Below are positions 11,250-22,217 of a DNA stretch of 64,000 bases, piece after piece. Numbering within the stretch: the first letter of the stretch is position 1; each line of letters opens with the position of its first letter. Source of the DNA: Plectosphaerella cucumerina. Its lineage: Eukaryota; Ascomycota; Sordariomycetes; Glomerellales; Plectosphaerellaceae. The stretch lies in contig JAGPXD010000002.1 of the NCBI GenBank assembly GCA_020746995.1, forward strand, positions 3,162,001 to 3,226,000, read 5' to 3'. The notes under the pieces were generated by a model, which was not told the DNA's origin, did no database searches, and saw only the letters and a list, made by a program, of their open reading frames with translations. The position numbers were made by a program, and so were the translations under genes.

Positions 11250-12607
11250 TTACTTGGCACCCAGGGATGCCAGGGCTGCTCGGAGCTCCTTGATCGCCGT
11301 TGGGACATCCTCAAAGTTGAGTGCCGAGATGGCGAAGCGGGCATGCTTCGTGGCGCCTGGGATGTCACCCTCAACCTCCGCTCTAGTTTCTGTCAGATCC
11401 CGGCTACAATCTGTGATGGTTTTTAAACTTACGGAGATGGGTCTTCCACGAAGGTCTGGGGCGGCGGGGCCTGATACCTGGGCTGAGCTGCGGGCGGCTT
11501 GGCCTTGGCTGATTGCGACGCCGGAGGAGGCTGCGGGGTCCGGGGCGCTGGCCACGGAGTTGTGTCAGGGCTCTCTGCGGTGCGGTCCGGGAGGAAAGTG
11601 GGCACCGAGGGTGGCTCGTTGAACGTCTCGGGAGGGTTAATGCTTGAGGGAGTTGGCGCGGATGGCTGGGTTGGAGGGAAGTAGTCCGTTGGCTGGGCCG
11701 CAGACTGGGCGGAAGGGGGGCCGAGGTCGCTGACTGAGGGCAGGAACGAGCCTCCACCGCTCGGCTGCGGAAGGCCGCCTTCCTTTGGAGAGTCTGGCGG
11801 CGGCTGAGATACGGGCTCTGGAAGGGGAGTATCTGGCAGCGCGGGAGGCTCCTGCGCAGCGGCTGAAGAGGGCTCGGCAGCCTGGCGGTTGTAGAACTCA
11901 GTATCGGGGTCATCCTCGACCGTGGCCGGACGGGGGCCAGATGTTCCCGACAGGAGCTGGACATCGGGGTCCTCTGGGTCGAGCTCAGGCAGCGCGGGCT
12001 CCTCGTGTTTCGGGTTCGAGTCGTTGGGGTCCTCGCCGTCCTTGATGGCGCGAAGGATGCGCGCGGCGTTCCACTTGGCATATTTGACCTTTTTCTGCAC
12101 CTCGGCGTCCAGGGGACCCCATGCGTTCAGCAACTGGAAGAATGTAGAGGCGGCGTCGAAGGTATCGGCAGTCTGTCGCGTGACCTTGTTGAGGGTCATG
12201 GTCCGCTCGGCGCGGTCGAACGTTTGTTGGGCGAACTGTTCCACCAGGGCTTGACCAACGGCCTCGTCGGTGATGGCTTCTTCGTCGGCGTGTTCCATCT
12301 TCGTCTGCGAGGACTGGGTGAGCGGGGAGCGAGGTAAGTGTCTGCGCGACATACCTTCTCCAGCTGGTCCATCAGGTTGGTAGTGAAGGCGAGGCACTCG
12401 TCATCGGAGTTGTGCAGCTGCTTCATGAGGATTTGTCGCACAGCCCAGTATTCACCTAGGAGGTGTCAACGCTGGCATCAGCGACATAAAGAACTAGTAT
12501 GGCATACACCAGTAGGTAATGGCGGGCTTGAATTGTCGCAACTGGTTTCCGCGGTTCAGGAACCTCGTGATGTCTGCCTGGCGCAGCTTGGCGGGGATGT
12601 CTGCCAT
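11250..12607 (-). CDS. VTA1: Vacuolar sorting protein Vta1 (ESCRT, Vps4 activator)
   Basis: Cofactor that stimulates the AAA-ATPase Vps4 during ESCRT-III disassembly at endosomes. Four exons (12508..12607, 12355..12455, 11433..12304, 11250..11382, minus) give 401 residues with all frames consistent. The N-terminal MIT-like region (residues 1-150) has typical signatures: PAKLRQADITRFLNRGNQL, YWCEYWAVRQIL, LNAWGPLDAEVQKKVKYAKW. A long Pro/Ser-rich linker follows (about 165-360). The short C-terminal Vta1/callose synthase helix pair (ATKHARFAISALNFEDVPTA) binds Vps4. The last intron is only 50 nt and uses a CTAG acceptor; an upstream CAG would create a stop. Confidence 0.9.
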
Positions 12608-13164
12608 GGTGAAGGAGCGCAATGGCGCAGATGGCAGAGAAAGAGGTCGGAGTGGTTGCTGAGAGCCTAAATGTATTGAGATAAAGTCGAGAGCGGCTTG
12701 GGGAAGTGCAACTCTGAGTCGTCAGGTGGTCTGTCGGTTGGTGGGTTGGACATTCAGGTTCCCAGTTCCAGGTCGCGCCAGGTGGACGGCCGAATTCCCC
12801 CGCAATTGCGCTCCATCAACGGAAGGAGCTCCAGCCACGCGCGCTCCGACAGCCCGTGGCTCAAGCTGTAGCTCCTGTGGGGCCGGTGGCTGGGTCCTCC
12901 CTCAATGAGGGAGGGGCCTTCGCCGCCAATGTCTCGATGGAACCACGGGTTGCTTCTCACCACCCTTCCGTATCCTCCACGCTGGCCTTTTGACCCCAAA
13001 TAAGGGAAGAAGCCAACATTCACCCCCAGTGGCCAGACAACCCCCGGACTCAAATTCGTGCTGTTACCACACTTCACCTTTGGAACTTTCCTCCACTACC
13101 TGTCTCTTCCCTCCTTCCACCGCGACACCCAGCTTCTCACCTCACTCGCTCCCTCACTTACACA
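12608..13164. other. bidirectional promoter, VTA1 / PDI
   Basis: 557 bases between divergent starts. The side next to the PDI gene is pyrimidine-rich (CT-rich leader), as is common upstream of highly expressed fungal genes. No coding sequence is seen. Confidence 0.5.
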
Positions 13165-14679
13165 ATGCATCACCACGGCATCCTCGCCGCTGGCATCCTC
13201 GCCCTCGCCGCCGCCCCCGGCGTGCTGGCAGAGAGCATGTACCCCAAGTCATCCGCCGTCCTCAACGTCGACGGCAAGTCGTACGACCGCTTGATCGCGC
13301 AGTCCAACTACACGTCCATCGTCGAGTTCTACGCGCCCTGGTGCGGCCACTGCAAGAACCTCAAGCCCGCCTACGAAAAGGCCGCCAAGTCCCTCGACGG
13401 GCTTGCAAAGGTCGCCGCCGTCAACTGCGACGACGACGCCAACAAGCCCCTCTGTGGCAAGTTCGGCATCCAGGGCTTCCCCACCCTCAAGATCGTGCGC
13501 CCCGGTAAGAAGGCTGGCCGCCCCGTCGTTGAGGACTACCAGGGCGCCCGGACCGCCAGCGGCATTGTCGAGTCCGTCCAGGGCAAGATCAACAACCACG
13601 TCAAGAAGGTCACGGACGCTGATATCAGCACCTTCCTCGCCGACGCGGACGTCCCCAAGGCCCTGCTCTTCACCGACAAGGGCACCACCAGCTCGCTGGC
13701 CAAGAGTATCGCCATCGATTTCCTGGACGTCGTCACCCTTGGCCAGGTCCGCAACAACCAGAAGGAGGTCGTTGAGAAGTACGGCGTCGAGAACTTCCCC
13801 TCGCTCGTGCTGCTGCCCGCCGGCGGCGCCGACCCTATCGTCTACGACGGCGCCTTTAAGAAGGCCGCCCTCGTTGAGTTCATCTCCCAGCTCGGCGCCC
13901 CGAACCCCGACCCCGCCCCGGCCGCCGGCAAGAAGGATAAGAAGGATTCTAAGCCCAAGGCCGAGAAGAAGGACACGAAGCCCAAGGCGGACAAGAAGGC
14001 TGAGAAGAAGGCTGAGAAGCCGCCCGTCGCCAAGGAGGAGCCTGCACCCGAGGCCGCCGCCGAAGACGCCCCCGAGGAGGCCGCCCCTACCGAGGAGCCC
14101 ATGATCGTCGAGTCCCTCCCCGTCGTCCCCTCCGTCGGCGCCGAGATCCTCGACGAGGTCTGCTTCGCGCCCAAGGCGCACACGTGCGTGCTGGCCCTTG
14201 TTCCCTCCGCCGACAGTGACGACAAGAAGGCCGCGCTCGCCGCCGTCTCCGAGATCGCCACCAAGCACATCAACGGCGGCCGCCGCCTCTTCCCCTTCTA
14301 CGAGGTGCGCGACGACAACACAAAGGCCGCCCCCATCCGCGAGTCGCTCGGCCTCGGCGCCGGCGTCGAGCTCGTCGCCGTCAACGCCCGCCGCAACTGG
14401 TCTCGCCGCTTCCAGGGCACCCTTGACGCCGCCGGCATCGAGAGCTGGATCGACGCCATCCGCATGGGCGAGGGCGACAAGACCAAGCTCCCCCAGCAGC
14501 TGATCGCCGAGCCCAAGGCCAAGTCTGAGGATGCGCCCAAGGCCGAGAGCTCCTCCTCAGCTGCCGGCACCATCGCCGACGCCCCTGAGCCCGCCACCGA
14601 TGCGCCCGCCGATGAGTCCACCGCGGTGCCCGTCGAGGACGATGCCGCCGAGACGCCCATCAAGCACGAGGAGCTGTAG
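13165..14679 (+). CDS. Protein disulfide isomerase, ER luminal (Mpd1/PDIA6-like)
   Basis: Oxidative folding catalyst of the ER lumen. A single exon encodes 504 residues. There is a signal peptide (residues 1-22, ending GVLA), a thioredoxin domain with the active site APWCGHC (Cys60, Cys63), a second thioredoxin-like domain without CxxC, a striking Lys/Ala/Glu-rich linker (about 255-310, KKDKKDSKPKAEKKDTKPKA) and a third thioredoxin-like region followed by an acidic tail. The C-terminal HEEL tetrapeptide is a fungal variant of the KDEL retrieval signal. Having only one redox-active CGHC places it with Mpd1/PDIA6-type proteins rather than Pdi1. Confidence 0.92.
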   Translation: MHHHGILAAGILALAAAPGVLAESMYPKSSAVLNVDGKSYDRLIAQSNYTSIVEFYAPWCGHCKNLKPAYEKAAKSLDGLAKVAAVNCDDDANKPLCGKFGIQGFPTLKIVRPGKKAGRPVVEDYQGARTASGIVESVQGKINNHVKKVTDADISTFLADADVPKALLFTDKGTTSSLAKSIAIDFLDVVTLGQVRNNQKEVVEKYGVENFPSLVLLPAGGADPIVYDGAFKKAALVEFISQLGAPNPDPAPAAGKKDKKDSKPKAEKKDTKPKADKKAEKKAEKPPVAKEEPAPEAAAEDAPEEAAPTEEPMIVESLPVVPSVGAEILDEVCFAPKAHTCVLALVPSADSDDKKAALAAVSEIATKHINGGRRLFPFYEVRDDNTKAAPIRESLGLGAGVELVAVNARRNWSRRFQGTLDAAGIESWIDAIRMGEGDKTKLPQQLIAEPKAKSEDAPKAESSSSAAGTIADAPEPATDAPADESTAVPVEDDAAETPIKHEEL

Positions 14680-14861
14680 GCTGCGCCGAAGACCGAAATG
14701 TACCATCACACGTAGCGTAGCGATCAGAAGTCGGAGGACGGAGAAGAAAAAAGGCGACAATGGACGTATTTTTCATGATCATGACCCTTTTGTAAAAGAA
14801 ACCCATTCCGTGACCGGGGTATCATCCGACAAAACCAACTCCCTCCCTCTATTTCCTCGGC

Positions 14862-15722
14862 CTAGTCCATCTCCACGTCAAGCTCGGCCCCTCTCTCGAC
14901 AGTGCCCTGCGAGATGAGCCGCTGCCCGTGCTGCTTGACGATATCGTCCATCTTCTCCCTGATCTTGGCGCACCCGTCAACGGCGCATGCCATCATCGTC
15001 TCCAACCGGCTGATGTGCACGTTTGTGTCGCTCCACAGCACGGCGACCTTGTCAGAGGCCCCCAGCGTCGCCACCGTCAGGTACGGCAGCTGGTCCTCCT
15101 CGTCCTTGTCAATGTCGAGAAGCGCCGCGGCACGGTCGTCGCCCGCAGCGTGGTAGACGACGAGGCCGGCGCTGCAGGCGGCGAGGTAGTCAGACATGGG
15201 GATACCGGCGTCGACGAGGGCCAGTGTTGCCGCGTTGATGAGCGCTGCGAGGAGGGAGCCGTCCTGGTGCAGAACGTGCAGCTGGATGGAGATCTGGCTG
15301 CTCGGGTACAGGTGGGTGTGTATCGTCGATTCGAAGGCCTTGCGGATGGCCGACTCGAGCTCGGTGATGCGCCTGCGGGAGGAAAGTTGTCAGCAATGTG
15401 CCAGCTTCTAGCCTATCAATCCGGGGCCAGCTCACTTGTCATTCCTGCTACCCTTCCTGTAGTCGACTGTGCTGGAAGCCATGATGGAGATCTTGACGTC
15501 AACCGAGGCGCCCTTGGTCTGCTCGCTCTTGACACCGCGCCTGATCGGTTCCCGCGGGCCAGCGACGGTACACCACACTTTTGTGAGGCCCATATCGAGT
15601 CGACTAGAGCCGTCCGAGGCCAATTGGGTCCGGATCTGGGGCGCGAAGACGCGCATCTCGTGGAAACGCCTGCCGCTGCTGCGGAAGCCGGCGGCGGCGA
15701 AGACCTCAGGCTCCAGAGGCAT
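14862..15722 (-). CDS. SKI6: Exosome complex subunit RRP41/SKI6
   Basis: RNase PH-like subunit of the six-member ring of the RNA exosome (nuclear and cytoplasmic RNA processing and decay). Exons 15436..15722 and 14862..15372 (minus), 63-nt intron, 265 residues. Family landmarks: GRRFHEMR near the N-terminus, ADGSSRLDMGLTKV (here SDGSSRLD), a TVAGPREP loop, HVLHQDGSLLAALINAATLA and ALVDAGIPM. The usual LDGRR is RSSGRR here, a small departure. The eukaryotic ring subunit is expected to be structural rather than catalytic. Single-copy housekeeping gene. Confidence 0.93.
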
Positions 15723-16191
15723 GGTAGGGATTTATGGCGTGTTTGAGTGTAGGTTTAGTTTCGGGTCGACCTGGGATCGGGCTCGCGTAGAAGTGTTGTT
15801 TGGCAGTAGAAGATTGCGTTGTCGAGAGGCGGCTGGGTTCGTGGTGCTGGTCGGAGATTTTACTTCGTTGCTGGTCGAGATCCAAACTTCGATGGTGGGG
15901 TCGCCGCTCCGTGTAGAGGGCACTGTCCTTACACAGTACCAACTATCAACTGCAATCAGAGCAAAATGGGCATGTCTTTCGTTAATGTAGGTCGTCCGCT
16001 ACTGATACAATTTACAATCCGCGCCGAATGCATGTCTGCATTGTCCTTCTGTCGCAATCCTGCCTGCTCATAATGCCGTTGAACGCCGGGCCAAATGGCC
16101 TCAAAACCCTGCCCAAATGAGACGAAGGAAGAGACCGGCTAAGGGTGCCTTCTCCATGACCAATATAATGTATGCGTGAGTGACTGTGTTC
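15723..16191. other. intergenic
   Basis: 469 bases holding the RRP41 promoter and the 3' end of the next minus-strand gene. Nothing else is seen. Confidence 0.5.
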
Positions 16192-17118
16192 TCATGCCAT
16201 CACCAGGATGCTCTGCTGGGGGTTGTATGACTCCCCATCGAGTGTAGCAGGCGGCTCCGGCAGAAATCCCGTGAACCTAGGACGGGGTTTTTCCTCCTCC
16301 GGGCCATCCGTCCAGCCTCGCTCAGGACCCCACCGGATCAGCCGGTCATGTTCGGCAGTGACTTCGAGGAGGCCGCGCATCATGCCGCCAGTCTTCTTGA
16401 CGCTGGGCCAGGCGTCAAAGTAAACAGTATGGACCTGGGGCAGCTGCCCGAGCACGTCGGTGAGAAGTCCACGGCAAAAGTTTTCGTAGAAGCCGTCCGA
16501 CTGGCGGAAGCCCTTGAATATGCCGTCGCTGGGGTCGCATTCGACGAAGACGGTGACGCGGCTGACGTTGACGCAGTCGCTGAGTCCCAGAACTGGTGAG
16601 ACGACCCATCCCTTGGGCGGCTTGTTCCAGCCCGGTCCTAGGCGCAGCTCCAGAGAGGTGATGCATGAGCGCTTCGATGCTGTGAGACGGGCGAGCAGTG
16701 GCTTCTTTGTCTTGAAGAAGCGGCCCGGATGTGTGGGGAAGATGCGGAACGGACGTGTGCTGTAGTAGTAATGCGAGGACTCGGCGTAGACCTGCCGGCA
16801 CGTCTTGAAGATGGCCAGCTTCCGGTACAGTCGCTTGTGGTTCTCCGGATCCAGGTCTACGGGCCAGGGTGTGTCTGCAAAGTGCAGCTCGTATATCTTG
16901 ATGCGCAGCTCGCTGGGAAGGTCGAGGAACCGAAAAAGACCCGAGTTTGCTGGCTTCGTGGGTTTCAAGGATAGTGCTCCCATGGGGAGGCTGTCGACAG
17001 TGTGGTCGCCTGAGACTCCCGAGGCAGGCGTCGACGGTATGGTGCTCGGGGTGGACGAGATGGGCGTAGGACGAAGGGCGAGAGCTCGCGAGCTCCTCCC
17101 ACCACGGCGTTGAGGCAT
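16192..17118 (-). CDS. F-box-like / DUF hypothetical protein
   Basis: A single-exon gene for 308 residues. After a low-complexity Ser/Thr/Pro N-terminus, the motif FLDLPSELRIKIYELHF (about residues 69-85) is the hallmark of a large group of fungal proteins with a degenerate F-box-like N-terminal helix, often annotated only as DUF or F-box domain protein. The rest (KTCRQVYAESSHYYYS and an ITSLELRLGPG segment) follows the same family plan. A role as a substrate adaptor for ubiquitin ligases is possible but unproven for this group. Start at MPQRRGG; an in-frame ATG at 17202 would add 28 residues. Confidence 0.75.
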   Translation of the reverse strand: MPQRRGGRSSRALALRPTPISSTPSTIPSTPASGVSGDHTVDSLPMGALSLKPTKPANSGLFRFLDLPSELRIKIYELHFADTPWPVDLDPENHKRLYRKLAIFKTCRQVYAESSHYYYSTRPFRIFPTHPGRFFKTKKPLLARLTASKRSCITSLELRLGPGWNKPPKGWVVSPVLGLSDCVNVSRVTVFVECDPSDGIFKGFRQSDGFYENFCRGLLTDVLGQLPQVHTVYFDAWPSVKKTGGMMRGLLEVTAEHDRLIRWGPERGWTDGPEEEKPRPRFTGFLPEPPATLDGESYNPQQSILVMA

Positions 17119-18042
17119 GGTTGTAGGTGGGACTGCGTGAATGAAGTCCAAGGTGTAGAGGCACAAGGCGATGTCGTGTGTGAGTTGGCGGGGTTCTTTC
17201 AATCTGGGACTTGGCCTCGCAAAGTAGGTCGGACGCAGCGGCTCAGTTTGACGTCGATTCGACTAAACGCCTTGCGCGAGAAACGGCAGGAAGGATTCTC
17301 CTAGGACGCAGCAGATGACAGAGGGTGGTCCCATCGTGGATGGAAAGGAACCAGCAACAAGGAACCACCCTCAGAACGCAGCAGGCGCGGCGCCCATGAT
17401 GTCGAGGTAGGCGGGGGAGTTCTAGGTTGAAGAGGGGTAGATGCCGTCGAGAGGGGATAGAGCCGTCGCAAGGTCTGGGGTTGCAACTGGTCCGGGTTGC
17501 GTTGCGGTTCCGTCGGGGCGTGGGTGGTGGTGGTCGTGGGTTGACTGCGGGGAGAAAGTCAGTGCAAGTCCATCGATCGGGACACCGCTGAAGCGTCGGG
17601 GTGCATCATCCAAGACGATTCTGCGGGTGGCGTAATTCTAAAGGCCCGCACGTGAGGGGAGGGGAACCGTCGGCCAATGAACAGTGTGTAATGACCTAGC
17701 TTCACTTACAGTGCGAGGTGTTAGCGAATGCCACCTTCTCCCACGGCCACACGGTCCATCCATGGGTTCTGCCCCCCGGCTGATTTTCGGCTAGGAAAGC
17801 CCCGTGGTCCGACCTCGACTCGACAGCAGAGCAGGTTGGAGCTCTCGGCCAAGGTCTGGTGTCGAGTCCCGAAATTTTCGAGAAGCTTCATCAATCACCC
17901 TCAACACCACCATCTCTCCATCAACCCACCAAACATTTGCGTCGCAAACCGGATACTGGTTGGCGCAGGCAGGCCCTCTTCATTGACTGGACTGCATCCG
18001 AACTGCGACATCTCGCACAAATACGACCACACATCTCCCACA
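17119..18042. other. bidirectional promoter region
   Basis: 924 bases between the divergent F-box-like gene and TIM50. Frames in it continue upstream of the TIM50 ATG but look like untranslated leader, without family similarity. Confidence 0.5.
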
Positions 18043-19694
18043 ATGCTCTCCAGAGCAGCACGCCTCGCGCCCTCGGCAGTGCCCCTGCTGCGCGCCGCCG
18101 CCCAGCCGTCGGTCGTCAGGTCAAGAATCATCTCGGCGCAGAGGACATATGCCAAGGTCGGCAAGCCCCAGCCGCCAAAGTTCGACAACTCGGCAGACAA
18201 GCCGTCATCAACGCCCAAGACCAACCCCGAAACCCCCTCGTCTGCGCCCGAGCCGAAAGATGCCACCCCCGAAGCGCCCGTCGAGGGCGAGCAAGAACCT
18301 AAGCAGCCCGCGCAGCCGCTACCCGACCTCACTCAGGGTATTCCGTCGACGCTGGCATACGAGATGGCCGGCAAGTCCGGCAAGCATGCGCTCGCGGCCA
18401 TCTCGGCGGAGGATGCCGAGTTCGGAGGTGGCCGTGGCGGCAAGGGCGAGCTCCCCGACTCTGCGTACGTCTCATCATCAGAGCGCAAGCGCCAGCGACT
18501 CGCCAACCGTATGTTCCTCGCCTTCTTCGCCCTCGGCGCCGGCAGCATAGTGTACCTCGGCCGCAACTGGGACGACGTCATCGAGACGGAGAGGCATCCT
18601 GAGCAGCCCAACGGTTGGGGCCTGGGCCTGTGGTGGGACCGCGCGTCGACGCGCCTGTCCGAGTTCATGAACTACTATCAGGAGCCTGCTTTTGAGAAGC
18701 TCCTGCCCGACGTCGACCCCTCCTTCGAGCGGCCTTATACCCTCTGCATCAGTCTCGAGGACATGCTCGTGCACAGCGAGTGGTCGCGCGAACACGGCTG
18801 GAGGGTCGCCAAGCGCCCCGGCGTCGACTACTTCCTGCGTTACCTGAGCCAGTACTACGAGCTCGTCCTCTTCACTTCGGTGCCCTTCGCCATCGGTGAG
18901 CCGCTCGTGCGCAAGCTGGACCCCTTCCGCTTCATCATGTGGCCGCTGTACCGCGAGGGCACCAAGTACAAGGACGGCCAGATCGTCAAGGTAGATTCCC
19001 CTCGTCCCTCTCGACGCAATACCCCCGCTGACCCCTTTCTTCCCAGGACCTGAGCTACCTCAACCGTGACCTCTCCAAGGTCATCATCATCGATACCAAG
19101 GCTGAGCACGTCCAGAACCAACCCGAGAACGCCATCATCCTCGATAAGTGGACCGGCAACACCCAGGATAAGGACCTTGTGGGCCTGATCCCCTTCCTTG
19201 AATACATCCACACGATGCAGTACGGCGACGTGCGCAAGGTGCTCAAGTCGTTCGATGGCAAGCACATCCCTACCGAATTTGCGCGCCGCGAGGCTCTCGC
19301 GCGCGCCGAGTTCGAGAAGCAGCTCGACGCGTCAGGCAAGCGCAAGAAGCCTTCGGGCGTGAGCATGCTCGGCGGCCTTCTGGGCCTCAAGCCGTCCAAC
19401 ATGAGCCTGATGCAGTCGCCCGACGGCGAGATGACGCCACAGGAGGCGTTCGCACAGGGCAAGATGCTGCAGGATATTGCGCGCGAGCGCGGCCAGCGCA
19501 ACTACGAGGCGCTCGAGAAGGAGATCCGCGAGAACGGCGAGAAGTGGCTCAAGGAGGAGGCCGCCATGCAGGAGAAGGCCCAGCAGGAGGCCCTCAACAG
19601 CATGATGGGCTCCTTCTCGGGCTGGTTCGTGCCGTCCAAGCCCGCCAAGGGCGCCGATGCCGCGCAGCCCTCGAGCGGCGAGAAGAAGGCCTGA
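18043..19694 (+). CDS. TIM50: Mitochondrial import inner membrane translocase subunit Tim50
   Basis: Receptor subunit of the TIM23 presequence translocase; binds presequences in the intermembrane space. Exons 18043..18990 and 19047..19694, 531 residues. Ser/Arg/Ala-rich presequence (about 1-35), Pro-rich stretch, transmembrane helix about 157-173 (MFLAFFALGAGSIVYLG), then the FCP1-like HAD domain: TLCISLEDMLVHSEW, KRPGVDYFLRYLSQYYELVLFTS, DLSYLNRDLSKVIIIDT, NAIILDKW. The HAD catalytic DxDxT is replaced by SLED, as in Tim50 proteins generally, so no phosphatase activity is expected. The C-terminal helical extension (about 400-531) is long compared with yeast. Confidence 0.96.
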
Positions 19695-20034
19695 GAGAGG
19701 GGCGCTTGTTCTCCCAAACTCTGCTCTACTTCTTAACTTTTTGTAATCTTTGTACACTCTGGAGGATGGGGGATTTGCGATCTCGGGATAAAAGGGCGCG
19801 GGGGGCAACGCCCGGCGACTGCATATAGACACTCGCTACGCGAGGGAGATGCGTGTGCGACTACGACGAAACTGTACAATAGGCCCAACCCGCCAAAATA
19901 GCATTCGATTTGTCCAAGGGGCGTGGTTATGCGGGTATGATGCAGGTCAGCACGCGGGACAATGATGAGCCCCGCAAAGCGCGAAATGAGCCCATCAACT
20001 TCCATGTTCGACATTCACAACAACTTTCATCGAA
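19695..20034. other. intergenic
   Basis: 340 bases from the TIM50 stop to the HET gene start on the same strand. No feature is seen besides the likely terminator and promoter. Confidence 0.45.
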
Positions 20035-22047
20035 ATGAATACTTCGGTATCCGGCACCGACATGAAGACAACCCCGTTGAGCTGGACTTGCGCCATCTGC
20101 GAAAATGCATTGTGTCCGCCAGCGCACGTGGATAGGCTCGGCGATGGTCGTGCAGGCTTCCGGACCGAGGACGCTGCCCAGACGAACGAGGTCTATCTGG
20201 AAGCCGTCCGGAGTGGGTGTTGTCTCTGCTCTTTGATACAGCATCTTTCTGATCATCAACGGCCGGACGGGAAGCGAGTCGGCTTTTTCGCGCCTCTCAA
20301 GTTCTTCCGGCCCCGTCTGGAAAAGGAAGGCCAGCCTCCCATGCCAGACCGGCCGAATCTGCTCTTGGTCATGTCCTCCCCGTCGCCGAAAGATGGAATT
20401 GACCATGGCCCACAACCGGAGCAAGAAGATGGACGCGTCTGCATAGAATTCGTCGAGGTGCCCCTGGACTGTATTCATGTCCCGGCCGCCAACCTCAGCC
20501 TTAGCACAGGCTCGCAGTTGACGCTGGATACGGCACGAGGCTGGCTTGAGTCCTGCCTCTCGAATCACGAGATGTGCAGCCGTAGACGTTCGATGAATGG
20601 CTGGTGTCCCACAAGGCTTCTCGACCTGAGCGATCCGCCATCCTCAACTTGGAAGCTCTGCGTTGCGCAGGACAACGGCGTTGCCGACGGGGCACCTTGT
20701 CAGTACATGACGCTCAGCTACCGCTGGGCTCGAGATCCCACTCTCATTTTGACGAAGGATACCCTCGCAACATTCCAGCAAGGCCTGCCGATTAGTGATT
20801 TGCCCCTCCTCTTCCGGCAGGTCATCGACGTGGCCAGGCACTTTGGGGTCCGATACCTTTGGATCGACGCTCTCTGCATCGTCCAAGACTGGACAAAAGA
20901 CTGGGAAAGAGAGGCAGCCATGATGCACAAGGTCTACACCAACTCGGTATGTAATGTTGCCGCGTTGGCAGCAGACGGTCCGCACGAGAGCCTGTTTCGT
21001 GACACCGACCGGAAGCAGATCGCCGCCGGCCCGGTGGAGACTTCCCTATTTTCCAGGAAAGATGCGAGAAAGAGGTACGCCATCTCTGACCTTCACTATT
21101 ATAAGCGTCAGTTTCGAGGACCGCTCAGCAACCGCGGCTGGGTCATGCAAGAAAAGTTCCTCGCGCCACGGGTTCTGTACTTTGGACAGCACCAGGTGCT
21201 GTGGGAGTGTCTGGCGGAGAAGAAGAGCGAGGTCTTTCCGAGGCTCCAACCCGGCCGTTCGCACGTCAAAAACATCACGGCACTTTGGGACTTTATCGGT
21301 CCGCGGCCGGCGCCGGGAACGGCAGCGATGAGTGATGAACTGCTCGCAGCCTGGACGAGAGTCCTCGAGGAGTACGTGGGCTGCCAGTTGACGTACGCAA
21401 CGGACAAGCTGTTTGCCATCGCCGGCATCGCCCATGTCTTTGCAGAGGTCAGCGGGGACGTTATCACAGCAGGCATGTGGAAGAATCGCATGGCGGACCA
21501 GCTTGACTGGCATGTCAAGCGCTCGCTGTCAAGACCGGCCAAGTTCGTGGCACCGTCGTTTTCGTGGGCTTCGGTCGACAACACCATCATCAACTTCCCA
21601 GAGCCGGGTTACAAAGCTTTCGTGGAGGTGGTGGAGGTTACGACGCCTCCTGACGGGCAGCCTTGCTTCCTGGAAGTTCGTGGACGTATGTTCGCGGTCT
21701 CTGAGACTCCTCACCATCAGCCGGATGATCCCCCGTATCTGCTCCACCCCCTGTCGCGGTCAAAGTCAGAGCCGGATCCTGGTTTGGCAGGTCTATCCCT
21801 CTCTATGTGGCCTGTTGACTGGGACGCGACCGACGACATGCCGCCCATTGGCGCTGTTTCGGTCGTGATTTCCAGCTACTTTGATTCGGGCGATTGGATT
21901 GTTCTGAGGGCGATAGTCCTTGTCAAAAGTGGCCTGAATGGGGACCGGCAAGTGTATCGACGGGTAGGCTCTGTGGCCGTCGATTGCGAGGACCACCAGT
22001 TCGATCAACTTTTGACTGTTGAGCCAACCGAGTTTACATGGGTCTGA
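20035..22047 (+). CDS. HET-domain (heterokaryon incompatibility) protein
   Basis: A single-exon protein of 670 residues. The HET domain spans about residues 220-375, with block 1 YMTLSYRWARDP, block 2 GVRYLWIDALCIVQD and the following DWEREAAMMHKVYTNS. A Cys-containing N-terminal segment (WTCAICENALCPP, then CCLCSL) resembles the region that often precedes HET in fungal proteins. The C-terminal half (VMQEKFLAPRVLYFG, FAIAGIA, PSFSWASV) is the usual HET extension. HET proteins act in allorecognition cell death or innate-like responses; the partner is unknown. The alternative start at 20062 (MKTTPLSW) would remove 9 residues. The frame is intact, not decayed. Confidence 0.9.
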   Translation: MNTSVSGTDMKTTPLSWTCAICENALCPPAHVDRLGDGRAGFRTEDAAQTNEVYLEAVRSGCCLCSLIQHLSDHQRPDGKRVGFFAPLKFFRPRLEKEGQPPMPDRPNLLLVMSSPSPKDGIDHGPQPEQEDGRVCIEFVEVPLDCIHVPAANLSLSTGSQLTLDTARGWLESCLSNHEMCSRRRSMNGWCPTRLLDLSDPPSSTWKLCVAQDNGVADGAPCQYMTLSYRWARDPTLILTKDTLATFQQGLPISDLPLLFRQVIDVARHFGVRYLWIDALCIVQDWTKDWEREAAMMHKVYTNSVCNVAALAADGPHESLFRDTDRKQIAAGPVETSLFSRKDARKRYAISDLHYYKRQFRGPLSNRGWVMQEKFLAPRVLYFGQHQVLWECLAEKKSEVFPRLQPGRSHVKNITALWDFIGPRPAPGTAAMSDELLAAWTRVLEEYVGCQLTYATDKLFAIAGIAHVFAEVSGDVITAGMWKNRMADQLDWHVKRSLSRPAKFVAPSFSWASVDNTIINFPEPGYKAFVEVVEVTTPPDGQPCFLEVRGRMFAVSETPHHQPDDPPYLLHPLSRSKSEPDPGLAGLSLSMWPVDWDATDDMPPIGAVSVVISSYFDSGDWIVLRAIVLVKSGLNGDRQVYRRVGSVAVDCEDHQFDQLLTVEPTEFTWV

Positions 22048-22217
22048 GATGCACATGCTACCTCATTCGCGTGTTGACAACTCAGTCCATTATCACTGAA
22101 TATCACAAAGACAGGACGAGCTTGCTGGAGTGATAGACATCTGACTTGTGTGCCTTCATTCATCAAGTTCATTCTTCAAGTCAGGATGGCCCTTGGCTGC
22201 CTCATGGCATGGCCTGC

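Noticed and set aside
11385..11400. CAG acceptor for the last Vta1 intron
   Set aside because: It would put a TAG stop in frame; the CTAG acceptor at 11383-11386 keeps the conserved C-terminal domain.
13249..14268. 339-codon open frame antisense to the PDI gene
   Set aside because: Its Gly/Val/Leu/Asp-rich low-complexity product mirrors C-ending codon bias of the PDI gene on the other strand; no domain.
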